Part shown: one piece after another, positions 1 through 7,098 of the stretch
Numbering within the stretch: position 1 is the first letter of the stretch
Layout of the letters: the number at the start of each line of letters is the position of its first letter
Assembly (NCBI GenBank): GCA_015065205.1
Contig: SVQS01000044.1
Coordinates: 1 to 11,988 of the forward strand
DNA: 11,988 nt
Source of the DNA: Oscillospiraceae bacterium
GTDB taxonomy: Bacteria > Bacillota > Clostridia > Oscillospirales > CAG-272
Reading direction: 5' to 3'
Notes under the pieces: generated by a model
Told to the model about the DNA's origin: nothing
The model's database searches: none
What the model saw: only the letters and a program-made list of their open reading frames with translations
Translations under genes and position numbers: made by a program

Positions 1-50
1 CCGTTTAAGAAAATAAAAATACAAAAACACGGTGTTTACGATACCCACAT

Positions 51-79
51 ATCATATCACATTTTTCGACAAAAGTCAA
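51..79 (-). promoter_or_regulatory. SigA-type promoter firing leftwards out of the window
   Basis: On the minus strand there is TTGACT (+ strand 74-79), a 17-base spacer and TATGAT (51-56), close to the SigA consensus. It points to a divergent gene left of the window, whose start is not visible. Between this promoter and the one at 201-229 there is only AT-rich intergenic DNA, and I see no gene in 1-200. Confidence 0.6.
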
Positions 80-200
80 GCATTTTGGACATTATGGTAA
101 GGTTTGTCACTGTTTTTTCATATTATCATCACTTGTTTTATCCAAACGATGTATCATTTGTAAACGAATTGTAAATCTCAAAGAATTTCCAAAAAATCAC

Positions 201-229
201 TTGACAGCATAATGGAGTTGTGTTATTAT
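201..229 (+). promoter_or_regulatory. Extended -10 SigA promoter of the SPFH gene
   Basis: TTGACA (201-206), a 17-base spacer and TATTAT (224-229), preceded by TG at 221-222 (extended -10). Transcription should begin near 236. This rules out the in-frame ATG at 212, which lies inside the promoter, and supports translation from 278 behind the GAAAGGAG at 261-268. Confidence 0.8.
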
Positions 230-277
230 ATATTTACAATCATACCGACAGAGATCGGAAGAAAGGAGATCATAAAA

Positions 278-1333
278 ATGATTGTATTATTCGTATTCGC
301 CATTCTGCTTTTTGTTGCCGCATTGGTTACTATCTTTTGTGCTAAAAAGATGAGCAAGCCGTTCCTACGCGGACTGTTACCCACTATACTTTTGGTAGTC
401 AGCGTAGTATTAGCTGTTGTGAGCTGCTTGCGTACCGTCCCCACAGGACACACGGGCATTGTTACTACCTTTGGTAAGGTTGAGGACATCACCTACGAGG
501 CAGGCGTACACTTCTGCGCTCCTTGGCAAGAGGTAGTTAACATGGACAACAGAAACCAAAAGGCTTCTGTTCCGCTTTCCTGCTTCTCTTCTGACATTCA
601 GGAAGTTAGCGTAACCTATACCATCAACTATCAGATTTCCAAAGCCAATGCGCAAACCATCTACAAGGAAATCGGCATCAGCTACTACGACGTTATCATT
701 GCTCCCCGTATTCAGGAAGCCGTTAAGAGCGAATTTGCCAAATATACCGCAGAGGAGCTCCTCAATATGCGCTCCCAGCTTTCGGGCGATATTCGTACCG
801 TTTTGACCTCGCAGCTTGAGACCTATAACGTAGTTGTGATTGACGCCTCTATCGAAGATCTCGACTTCTCCGATGCTTTTACCGATGCAGTTGAAGCAAA
901 GCAGGTAGCCGAGCAAAAGAGCAAACAGGCAAAAATTGAGCAAGAGCAAAAGAATATGGAAGCCGAAGCTGCCGCAAAGCGTGCCGAAATTGAAGCAAAG
1001 GCAGAAGCTGCCGTTGCAAAGATTGCAGCAGAAACCGACCTTGAGGTCGTTAAGATTCAAGCAGACGCTGCTGAATATGCAGGTCAAAAGGATGCAGCCG
1101 TTATCGGTCAGGTTCGCGACATTCTTGCAAAAGACCCCGAAAACCTGGATAATGATGACTTCCACACCCTGATGCTCTACTACTACATCCTGCAATGGGA
1201 CGGCGTTCTTCCCGAGACCTATTTCAGCAACAGCGATTTTTATAGCTTCCTTGCTGCTCTCGGCACAGGCGCAGTCAGCGGAACTCTGCCGGAGAACACA
1301 ACTCCCCCCGCAGAGGAACCCGTTACACCTTAA
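278..1333 (+). CDS. SPFH/prohibitin-like (band 7) membrane protein
   Basis: 351 residues. I chose the ATG at 278 because a good ribosome site (GAAAGGAG, 261-268) sits just before it and the promoter at 201-229 excludes the upstream ATG. Two hydrophobic helices (about residues 2-21 and 33-50) anchor the protein. Next comes an SPFH domain (about 52-200) starting with the typical VPTGHTGIVTTFGKV stretch. A charged Ala/Glu/Lys-rich coiled coil follows (about 200-275). Near the end is QWDGVLPE (306-313), matching the WDGVLP-type segment common in prohibitin-like proteins. The tail is Pro/Glu-rich. Family members form large oligomeric rings on membranes, organise lipid microdomains and modulate membrane proteases. 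No adjacent NfeD or FtsH gene is present, so the partner is unknown. It has its own promoter and a shared terminator. The family call is firm; the specific role is not. Confidence 0.9.
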   Translation: MIVLFVFAILLFVAALVTIFCAKKMSKPFLRGLLPTILLVVSVVLAVVSCLRTVPTGHTGIVTTFGKVEDITYEAGVHFCAPWQEVVNMDNRNQKASVPLSCFSSDIQEVSVTYTINYQISKANAQTIYKEIGISYYDVIIAPRIQEAVKSEFAKYTAEELLNMRSQLSGDIRTVLTSQLETYNVVVIDASIEDLDFSDAFTDAVEAKQVAEQKSKQAKIEQEQKNMEAEAAAKRAEIEAKAEAAVAKIAAETDLEVVKIQADAAEYAGQKDAAVIGQVRDILAKDPENLDNDDFHTLMLYYYILQWDGVLPETYFSNSDFYSFLAALGTGAVSGTLPENTTPPAEEPVTP

Positions 1334-1343
1334 CAGAATATGC

Positions 1344-1383
1344 AAAAAAGGCGGAGAGTCTCATAGAGGCTCTCCGCTTTTTT
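1344..1383. terminator. Bidirectional intrinsic terminator
   Basis: GCGGAGAG (1351-1358) pairs with CTCTCCGC (1370-1377). The stem can extend inwards to a 3-base loop with one wobble pair. It is flanked by A6 (1344-1349) and T6 (1378-1383), so either transcript ends in a U-tract. It lies between the convergent genes ending at 1333 and 1394 and should serve both. Confidence 0.9.
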
Positions 1384-1393
1384 GTTTCATGAA

Positions 1394-2968
1394 TTAGTTT
1401 TGATTTATGCGCGCTTTGCGTGCATCTTCGATATATTTCTTCGCAATCGCTTCTGCAGCGGCAAGTCGTTGTTCGAAAGCGGCAGTTGCCTGTGCAGCAC
1501 CTTCCTTCAGTTGCGCAACTCTTGCTTCAACCTCGGCAAGCTCTTCCTCGGTCAAGTCAGCCTTGATCTTTTCTTCCATGGCATCTGCCTTTGCCTCTGC
1601 ATCTGCGGCAAGCGCTTCGACCTCACCGACAGTCAATTCACCTGCAATAATTTTTGCAATGTTTGCAGATGCTTCATTCAGGTCAGCAATACAGGCCTCG
1701 TATTCTTGTCTTTGAGTATCATTCATTGCAGCCATTGCCAGCGTTTTGGATTCATTTACTTTGGAAATAATCTTGTTGATCTGCGTTTGCAAAGCTGCCA
1801 GATCAGCACTGTTGGCAACCGTCACGGCTTTTTGTGCCATTTCGGCAGCGGTGCGTGCCTCTACAATGTAATCTTGAATCTTTGCCTTAACGTCCTCGGG
1901 AACATTGTTTTCTTCAAGATAATTCTCGCAGTATGCAATCAGCGAAGCTACCGTAACCTTGCCTTCGCTATTCTTCATTTTTGCGCGTTCTGCTTCATTA
2001 AAGCCAAGATCGTTGCACATATCTTCTATAGTCTTATCGGGAACGGTAAAGTTCTTCATATCGTTGCCAAATGCCACGATCTGATCGAGCGAGCGATAGG
2101 TGCGTGCAGTGGTCTTGTATGCTTGATAAACGGCACCGTAATAATAAGTATCAAGATGCAAGAACAACAGCAATTGCTTCATATAGAACTCATTGTAAAC
2201 TCCATCAATCAAAATGCCCATTGCCTCGTCAAAGATGCGAACGGCCTCTGCTTTAGCGGTCAGATACGCATCGGTGGCATACGCCTCCAGCTTAGAGTGT
2301 GCAGAGTTAATACGCTCGATACATTCTTTGGTATCATACTCAACAGCAGCAGTAATACCGATGCTCTCACGCTCACTGAGAGAGAGAGCCAAGCGATACT
2401 GTCCTGCGGTAAGTGCTTGGATTTTTGCATTATCCGGATACTTTTCTTTCAACGCTGCCAAATCGCAAATCAGCTCCAAAGATTCCTCATCAGTGACCGA
2501 AACGGTGATTCCCTTCTCTTGTGCGGCAGATTGAATGCTTGTCGAAAGCTTTTCTTCAATCGCGGCAACGTCCTTTGCCTCAACAGAAGTTACAAATGCA
2601 CGGATCTTTTCGGTATCGACAGTAAGATAATCGAGATCGGCCGCCAGCTTGGTAATATATTTTACAGCTTCTTCATAGGAAAGACCGATCACCTTTTCGG
2701 CTTCTCCATACAAGAGGATCTGTCCGTCCTCATTGGCACCGTATACGCTGGCAACCACGCCATTTGCATCGACAGTGAGTTCAACGGAAGGATTGATATC
2801 CAAAGTAATAAAGGTTTTCGCCTCTCCAACAACAGGCGTGTTGACTTGCTGGTTTGAGGATGTTTCTTCTGTTTTATTTTTGTTGCCGCTGAAAAAATTG
2901 CATGAAACAAGACTGAAACAAAGTGCAAACACACACATAAAAACTACCCATTTTTTTGTTTTTTTCAT
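1394..2968 (-). CDS. Lipoprotein with an RsgI-type extracellular middle domain and a long helical region
   Basis: 524 residues. I chose the ATG at 2968 because AAGGAGG lies at 2978-2984 and the protein then begins with a lipoprotein signal: MKKTKK, a hydrophobic core, and lipobox LVSC with the lipidated Cys at residue 23. After a short Ser/Thr/Asn/Lys linker, residues 51-150 or so resemble the RsgI-like middle domain of transmembrane anti-sigma factors. It starts with TLDINPSVELTVDANG, continues with an NEDG-containing turn, then a helix like the region after that motif in RsgI. The Asn-Pro of the motif (N59-P60) corresponds to the pair at which RsgI proteins self-cleave. The cytoplasmic anti-sigma domain and membrane helix of true RsgI are absent. 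Residues 150-524 are almost all helix, and the last 110 or so are an Ala/Glu/Lys-rich coiled coil. It probably faces outward on the membrane. Function unknown; no sigma-factor gene lies nearby. Confidence 0.85.
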   Translation of the reverse strand: MKKTKKWVVFMCVFALCFSLVSCNFFSGNKNKTEETSSNQQVNTPVVGEAKTFITLDINPSVELTVDANGVVASVYGANEDGQILLYGEAEKVIGLSYEEAVKYITKLAADLDYLTVDTEKIRAFVTSVEAKDVAAIEEKLSTSIQSAAQEKGITVSVTDEESLELICDLAALKEKYPDNAKIQALTAGQYRLALSLSERESIGITAAVEYDTKECIERINSAHSKLEAYATDAYLTAKAEAVRIFDEAMGILIDGVYNEFYMKQLLLFLHLDTYYYGAVYQAYKTTARTYRSLDQIVAFGNDMKNFTVPDKTIEDMCNDLGFNEAERAKMKNSEGKVTVASLIAYCENYLEENNVPEDVKAKIQDYIVEARTAAEMAQKAVTVANSADLAALQTQINKIISKVNESKTLAMAAMNDTQRQEYEACIADLNEASANIAKIIAGELTVGEVEALAADAEAKADAMEEKIKADLTEEELAEVEARVAQLKEGAAQATAAFEQRLAAAEAIAKKYIEDARKARINQN

Positions 2969-3005
2969 AGTCAAATACCTCCTTGTTCTAAAATGGGACA
3001 TATCC

Positions 3006-3034
3006 ATTTTATCATATTTTGAGGAAAATGTCAA
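3006..3034 (-). promoter_or_regulatory. SigA-type promoter of the RsgI-domain lipoprotein gene
   Basis: On the minus strand: TTGACA (+ strand 3029-3034), a 17-base spacer, and TAAAAT (3006-3011). The 5' leader to the ATG at 2968 is short and contains the AAGGAGG at 2978-2984. No operator is obvious. Confidence 0.75.
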
Positions 3035-3130
3035 GTTTTTTCCATTTCTATCGCACTATCCTCACGGAAAAGACCCCCAAATATACCAAGCGTAAACTTC
3101 TTTTCGTTACCAACAATTTTATTCATTGTT

Positions 3131-3208
3131 AGATAGTTTAGAAAGGATACGGGGGGAACTTTTTGCAAAAAGTTCCCCCCACGTATTCTTTATTCTATTC
3201 AACTATCT
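3131..3208. repeat. Long imperfect inverted repeat with a perfect 30-base palindromic core
   Basis: The core 3151-3180 is a perfect palindrome: six G, AAC and five T on the left arm, mirrored exactly on the right. The flanks continue as an imperfect inverted repeat: AGATAGTT at 3131-3138 against AACTATCT at 3201-3208, and TAGAA and GATAC on the left against matching bases on the right. The right arm runs into the last codons of the DUF1015 gene (stop at 3195). No U-tract follows the stem on either strand, so it is a poor intrinsic terminator. It looks more like a small mobile repeat or an RNA-stabilising hairpin. Nothing else gene-like is visible in 3035-3194. Confidence 0.7.
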
Positions 3209-4418
3209 TTCTCGCCTCAGTATAATAGCGCTTGTCGCGCGCAGAACCCATAGAGAAGGTCTTGCGCGGCAGGACGCCCTCCTTTTCGATGGCATCGAAA
3301 AGCTCACTCTTGCCCATACAGCCATAAAGGAAGCCACTTGTTTTCCCATTGGATGTCAGCGCGAGGAGTTCTTCCTCATCGTGGATGTAGTCGATAACGG
3401 CCCCCGCCTTATCGGCAAGATAAGCATCAAGAAATTGCTGAACCGTTCCCACAGCAAGCGCGTGAGGCGGTTGCTTTGCCACGATTGTTTCGCGAAGCGT
3501 GCCACACACAAAAGTGATTTCCTGCGGCGCATTGTTCGCGTTTTGATTGACGGACTCTGCAAGATAAGCTTTGAAATCGGCAAGCAACGTCTCGGCATCA
3601 ATGCCCTCTACCATTCGGAAGATAGGTTCAAAGACAAGCGCATCGCTGTGAATATTCATCACCTCACAAAGCGCATAACGATTGCACTCCGTAGGCCCCA
3701 ATGCGCGGCAAGCCTTTGCGGTTGCCAATGAGTGGTTCCCATCGCCAACAGCCAACGTAATACCCCCGTGTAAATCTCCCAAGGCTTCGATTTTTTGGCA
3801 AAGTTCCTCATGGAGTTCCGCAGGAACAAGATAGCCGCAGAGATGTCCGCCATCCAGCATCAAATCAAAATCATAAAGCTTTTGCATTTTGCCGCTCTTT
3901 GCAAGAATCCCTAAAGGCTCCACAATGGCGCGCGCGGTGTCGTCCATCAGCATTAGGATATGCGGCAACTCTAGCGTTGCATTTTTGCGGATCTCCACAC
4001 GGGGCGGAATTCGTTCAAGTACCGTTTTTTCGGTGGCGCGAACGCGAGAGGTCGAGCCCTCGTGGTAGTCATATGCATCCAGATCAACCGCGCCAACAAT
4101 ACCGCATCTCACCTTGCCGTCACGCTGAGTGCGCTCAACGTAAATGAGCGCGTTTGGGTATTCTTGGAATATCCCATCATCAACGTATTTTTGCATAGCA
4201 TTGTTGATGCTTGCGGTCATTTGGGTGGCATCGGTTTTGCCGAGATATACCTCGGGATAAATAAGGTTAAGCGTTGTGGGGTTCTCCCCCGCTGCGCTCT
4301 TAACCGACTCCCAATATTCCTCGTTGGATGTAAACTGGTCGCAGGCAATAACCGACCAAGCTTCAAAATTTTCTTTAGGTAGTAATATATTCGTAGGTGA
4401 AAAAATCGCTTTTTTCAT
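3195..4418 (-). CDS. DUF1015 family protein
   Basis: 407 residues. I start at the ATG at 4418, behind AAGGAG at 4425-4430. A longer in-frame reading would begin at 4448 and overlap the end of murC, but lacks a better ribosome site. The N terminus reads WSVIACDQFTS (21-31), then YW at 35-36, NPTTLNLIYPEVYL (46-59), GDGNHSLATAK (225-235) and an IHSDALVFEPIFR segment (256-268). These match the clostridial branch of DUF1015, whose usual signature is a DGHHR-like motif; here it is GDGNHS. The family is soluble and cytoplasmic and its biochemistry is not settled. From memory, it often sits beside serine-biosynthesis genes (serC, serA), but here it follows murC with a 26-base gap, implying co-transcription. 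The DGxH-type motif recalls ParB/Srx-fold serine kinases, but that is inference only. Confidence 0.85.
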   Translation of the reverse strand: MKKAIFSPTNILLPKENFEAWSVIACDQFTSNEEYWESVKSAAGENPTTLNLIYPEVYLGKTDATQMTASINNAMQKYVDDGIFQEYPNALIYVERTQRDGKVRCGIVGAVDLDAYDYHEGSTSRVRATEKTVLERIPPRVEIRKNATLELPHILMLMDDTARAIVEPLGILAKSGKMQKLYDFDLMLDGGHLCGYLVPAELHEELCQKIEALGDLHGGITLAVGDGNHSLATAKACRALGPTECNRYALCEVMNIHSDALVFEPIFRMVEGIDAETLLADFKAYLAESVNQNANNAPQEITFVCGTLRETIVAKQPPHALAVGTVQQFLDAYLADKAGAVIDYIHDEEELLALTSNGKTSGFLYGCMGKSELFDAIEKEGVLPRKTFSMGSARDKRYYTEARKIVE

Positions 4419-4444
4419 TCTTTTCTCCTTTTCTTTTAGGGGTA

Positions 4445-5851
4445 TCAAAAACTTTGCAGATCCAAAAGCTCATAAACCTTATAAATGTCTCCCGCACCCA
4501 TAACGATAACGAGGTCGCCCTCTTTTGCGTCACGCGTCAGCGCTTCGGCTATGCGGGAAAAGCCACCGCAATATTCGGCTTTACTACCGATACGATCGGC
4601 AAGCCCCTCGGAGCTGACCCCAAAAGCATTCTGCTCGCGTGCGGCGTAAATATCGGCAAAATAGACGCGGTCGGCAAAATCAAAGGCTCGCACAAACTCG
4701 TCGAAAAGCTTTGCCGTGCGGCTGTATGTGTGGGGCTGATAAGCGCAGAGAATTCGCTTGTATCCCATCTCTTTCGCACCAGCGAGCGTTGCACGAATTT
4801 CTACGGGATGGTGCCCATAGTCGTCGTAAACAACGGCACCGTTCAACATTCCTTTGCGCTCCATGCGGCGCTTTGCGCCTACAAACGCCTCAAGTGCATT
4901 TGCAATGAGCTCGGGAGCGATGCCGCAAACGCTTGCCGCCGCAGCCGCCGCCAACGCGTTGTAGACGTTGTGCATTCCGAACACGTGCATTTTGATATGG
5001 CACAAAAGATCACCTTCGTGATAAAAATCAAATTCGGTGATGCCGCTCTTGTGCTTGATATTGCGCGCACAATAATCGGCGTTTTTTTCAATACCGAATG
5101 TGACATGGCGTCCTTCAAATTCTTTCATTGCCAGCATGCTCTCGGCATCGTCGGCATTGTAAAGGACTGTTCCCCCCTTGCCCGTACGGCGAGCATAGCT
5201 GAGGAAGGATGTACGAATTTGTTCGAGATTTTGGAAATAATCGGGGTGGTCCATCCCCACGTTGAGGACAACCGCGAGAGTCGGGTTGAAATCAAGGAAG
5301 GAATCCATATATTCGCAGGCCTCAAAAACGAAATGCTCCTGCTCTTTTCCAATACGGCAAGTGGAGTCTTGCAAGAGAGGCAACTCCGCACCACAGAGGA
5401 CGGTGGCATCGGTCGCAGAAAGGAAAATCTGCGCGCACATTGCCGTGCAGCTGCTCTTGCCGTGCATACCCGCAATACCGATGCGGTGGCGATAGGACAC
5501 CATTAAATAACCAAGATAGTCGGCACGTGAGAGAAGAGGCTTGCCTGCCGCCTTTGCGGCAAGATATTCGGGGTTATCCGCCCCAATCGCAACTGTGTAG
5601 ATTACGGCATCGTAGTCTGCGATATTTGCCGCATTGTGAGAACCAAACACGGGAATACCCATCTCTTTCAGGTGCGCGGTTTGTGCGTTCTCGGAACGAT
5701 CCGATCCCCCCACAGTGTATCCGAGTGAGAGCGAGATCTGCGCCAGCGCCGACATACTAATGCCACCGATCCCAATAAAGAAAATACTGTGGCAATCCTT
5801 TAGCATCTCACCGATGCGTGCATATCCGTAGTGCGTATTCTCCAAAGCCAT
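4445..5851 (-). CDS. murC: UDP-N-acetylmuramate--L-alanine ligase MurC
   Basis: 468 residues, normal for MurC. It catalyses the ATP-dependent addition of L-alanine to UDP-N-acetylmuramate, the first amino-acid step of the peptidoglycan stem peptide, in the cytoplasm. Features in order: nucleotide-sugar-binding loop GIGGISMS (27-34), ATP P-loop GMHGKSS (128-134), FEACEY (176-181), DHPDYF (201-206), GMHNVYNAL (292-300), DDYGHHP (343-349), QPHTYSRT (372-379) and MGAGD (451-455). The P-loop departs from the common GTHGKTT in three places: Met for Thr, and Ser for both terminal Thr residues. The Lys and fold-defining glycines remain, so activity is expected. The start at 5851 has GGAAAGGAG just upstream (5858-5866). 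The gene heads a two-gene unit with the DUF1015 gene and diverges from spoVG. Confidence 0.97.
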   Translation of the reverse strand: MALENTHYGYARIGEMLKDCHSIFFIGIGGISMSALAQISLSLGYTVGGSDRSENAQTAHLKEMGIPVFGSHNAANIADYDAVIYTVAIGADNPEYLAAKAAGKPLLSRADYLGYLMVSYRHRIGIAGMHGKSSCTAMCAQIFLSATDATVLCGAELPLLQDSTCRIGKEQEHFVFEACEYMDSFLDFNPTLAVVLNVGMDHPDYFQNLEQIRTSFLSYARRTGKGGTVLYNADDAESMLAMKEFEGRHVTFGIEKNADYCARNIKHKSGITEFDFYHEGDLLCHIKMHVFGMHNVYNALAAAAAASVCGIAPELIANALEAFVGAKRRMERKGMLNGAVVYDDYGHHPVEIRATLAGAKEMGYKRILCAYQPHTYSRTAKLFDEFVRAFDFADRVYFADIYAAREQNAFGVSSEGLADRIGSKAEYCGGFSRIAEALTRDAKEGDLVIVMGAGDIYKVYELLDLQSF

Positions 5852-5892
5852 TTCGCTCTCCTTTCCAAGCCCGCACTGCGAGCTTTATTTTT

Positions 5893-5998
5893 CTTATATG
5901 ACAAATTGTGATGTCTTGTGACAAAAAAGAGGCTTTTTGTGAAAATGTTCGCATGTCTTTCACAAAAACATACTGCTTTCATTGAATAACAATCACAA
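5893..5998. promoter_or_regulatory. murC-spoVG intergenic region with clustered TTGTGA hexamers and an inverted repeat
   Basis: TTGTGA occurs at 5906-5911, 5916-5921 and 5937-5942. Its complement TCACAA occurs at 5960-5965 and 5993-5998. The first two are exactly 10 bases apart, and the second and third 21, so they lie on one helical face. The third and fourth sit within an 11-base inverted repeat, TTTTTGTGAAA (5934-5944) and its complement (5958-5968). A possible murC -10 on the minus strand is TATAAG (5893-5898), with no good -35. This may be a regulator-binding region controlling murC, spoVG or both. No known operator was recognised. Confidence 0.4.
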
Positions 5999-6012
5999 AA
6001 ACGCTGTATAAT
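5982..6012 (+). promoter_or_regulatory. Probable spoVG promoter
   Basis: A perfect -10 TATAAT (6007-6012) is preceded by TTGAAT (5982-5987) with a 19-base spacer, longer than ideal. In Bacillus subtilis spoVG is transcribed by SigH, but no convincing SigH element is seen here. A TCACAA hexamer (5993-5998) lies in the spacer, so a protein bound there could block transcription. Confidence 0.55.
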
Positions 6013-6049
6013 AATGACATCAGGAAAATGACCAATGGAGGATTTACCA

Positions 6050-6355
6050 ATGCAAATTACCGATATCAAAGTAAGAAAACTGTTTGACGAAGGTCCTATG
6101 AAGGCGATCGTTTCGGTTACGTTCGACGGTCAACTTGCCGTTCACGATGTAAAAGTAATTTATGCGCGTGACAAATACTTCATCGTAATGCCCAGCCGCA
6201 AGAACCCCGATGACACCTACCGCGACATCGTACATCCCATTAACGCACAGTTCCGTGGGATGCTGGAGTCCAGCGTGATCAGCGCATACGAGGCCGCTGT
6301 TGCAGAGGCGGCAGAGGCTGCCGAGACCGCCGAAGAGGTTGGCGAACCCGTATAA
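6050..6355 (+). CDS. spoVG: SpoVG family RNA/DNA-binding regulator
   Basis: 101 residues. I start at the ATG at 6050, with TGGAGG at 6036-6041. The sequence follows SpoVG closely: an N-terminal strand MQITDIKVRKLFDEGPMKAI, then VHDVKVI, then FIVMPSRKNPDDTYRDIVHPIN, then a helix with FRGMLE. SpoVG proteins are small nucleic-acid-binding dimers that affect septation, sporulation and surface or virulence gene expression. They occur in non-sporulating species too, so this gene does not prove sporulation. The C-terminal 17 or so residues are an Ala/Glu-rich acidic tail, as in many homologues. The gene is transcribed alone, divergent from murC, and ends at the terminator at 6371-6397. Confidence 0.96.
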   Translation: MQITDIKVRKLFDEGPMKAIVSVTFDGQLAVHDVKVIYARDKYFIVMPSRKNPDDTYRDIVHPINAQFRGMLESSVISAYEAAVAEAAEAAETAEEVGEPV

Positions 6356-6370
6356 AATGAAACACGAATG

Positions 6371-6397
6371 AAAAAGACTGCTTTGGCGGTCTTTTTT
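6371..6397. terminator. Bidirectional intrinsic terminator between spoVG and the phosphodiesterase gene
   Basis: AAAAAGACTGC (6371-6381) pairs with GCGGTCTTTTT (6386-6396) through one G-U pair and a 4-base loop, followed by a T-run to 6397. On the minus strand the A5 at 6371-6375 gives a matching U-tract. It sits between the convergent stop codons at 6355 and 6401. Confidence 0.85.
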
Positions 6398-6400
6398 GTT

Positions 6401-6904
6401 TTACAGCTTGCCGTGACCGAAGAGAACGCTCTCACCTTTGAGGGTGATCGTACCAAAACTGCCATCGTAGCCGATGCTGCCGGGATTGAATAAATACATA
6501 GGACGCGAAAGGATCGTCTTTCCGATCTGTTCGCCGGCGGCGATGGTCTTGATAGTCGGTTGGTGCGTGTGCCCAAACAGGACAATATCAGCCTCCACAT
6601 CCGACGCGTGCGCAATGAGTGCACCAAGCCCGCCTTTCACACCCCATTCGTGGCCGTGCACCATAAGGATGGTGTGCCCTTCCAAATATAAAAGACGCTC
6701 GGTTTTGTCGGCGTAATCGGATGCGGACCAATCACAGTTGCCGCGCACCGCCCAAAGAGGAGTGTCGATAAGGAAAAGACGGTCGAGATCACGCGCACCG
6801 TCACCGAGAAAGAGGATGGCATCGGGAGATTTGACTTGCCGATCGATGGCAATCGACATATTTTCGGCACGACCGTGCGAATCCGAAAAGATCAAAAGTT
6901 CCAT
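6401..6904 (-). CDS. YfcE/MJ0936-type metallophosphoesterase
   Basis: 167 residues, a normal length for this family of small dinuclear-metal phosphodiesterases. I chose the ATG at 6904, with GGAGG five bases upstream; an in-frame TTG at 6916 is unlikely. All metal-binding motifs are visible: DSH at 8-10, GD at 34-35, GNCD at 55-58, HGH at 83-85 and GHTH at 111-114, with NPGS at 140-143. The GNCD and HGHEWG variants fit the YfcE/YsnB branch. Members hydrolyse phosphodiester bonds in model substrates; the natural substrate is generally unknown. The protein is soluble and cytoplasmic. It has its own promoter and is convergent with spoVG, with no obvious functional link to its neighbours. Confidence 0.92.
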   Translation of the reverse strand: MELLIFSDSHGRAENMSIAIDRQVKSPDAILFLGDGARDLDRLFLIDTPLWAVRGNCDWSASDYADKTERLLYLEGHTILMVHGHEWGVKGGLGALIAHASDVEADIVLFGHTHQPTIKTIAAGEQIGKTILSRPMYLFNPGSIGYDGSFGTITLKGESVLFGHGKL

Positions 6905-6970
6905 CCTTCCCTCCAAAACAAATCAACAATCCCGCGCCGCCACGCGACGCACATTTTCCATACACCATAT

Positions 6971-6999
6971 ATTATAGCACGACAGCACGCGTTTGTCTA
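6971..6999 (-). promoter_or_regulatory. SigA-type promoter of the phosphodiesterase gene
   Basis: On the minus strand: TAGACA (+ strand 6994-6999), a 17-base spacer and a perfect TATAAT (6971-6976). The leader to the start at 6904 is about 60 bases and ends in a GGAGG site. Confidence 0.75.
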
Positions 7000-7034
7000 C
7001 ACAAAAGCGAGAAAAAAGGAGAAAAAGTGAGATG

Positions 7035-7071
7035 GAAAGAAAAGGACCGCCCACCAATGAAGTGAGCGGTC
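7035..7071 (-). terminator. Intrinsic terminator after the LRR protein gene
   Basis: On the minus strand GACCGCTCAC pairs with GTGGGCGGTC (+ strand 7062-7071 with 7045-7054), with one G-U pair and a 7-base loop. The U-rich run that follows is interrupted (CCTTTTCTTTCC), so strength is moderate. It lies 28 bases past the stop at 7099. Confidence 0.75.
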
Positions 7072-7098
7072 GGGGAGATTGATATCAGATTTGTTTTT

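Noticed and set aside
212..277. Upstream in-frame ATG as the start of the SPFH protein
   Set aside because: It lies between the -35 and -10 of the promoter and has no ribosome site; the ATG at 278 has one and gives a normal N-terminal membrane helix.
410..1345. Long minus-strand open frame (311 codons) opposite the SPFH gene
   Set aside because: Same reasoning: it starts without a ribosome site, has Cys/Asn/Leu-rich composition, and runs through the bidirectional terminator zone.
1382..2857. Long plus-strand open frame (491 codons) opposite the lipoprotein gene
   Set aside because: It is antisense to a gene with promoter, ribosome site and lipobox. The translation is Cys/Phe/Leu-rich and low-quality, with no ribosome site. 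Such frames arise from codon bias on the other strand.
3151..3180. Palindrome as the intrinsic terminator of the DUF1015 gene
   Set aside because: No T-run follows on the minus strand (the next bases are GTATCCTTTC), so it does not meet the usual definition, though it may still stabilise or end the transcript.
4397..5506. Plus-strand open frame (369 codons) opposite murC
   Set aside because: murC is unambiguous on the other strand with all motifs; this frame has no ribosome site and no recognisable domain.
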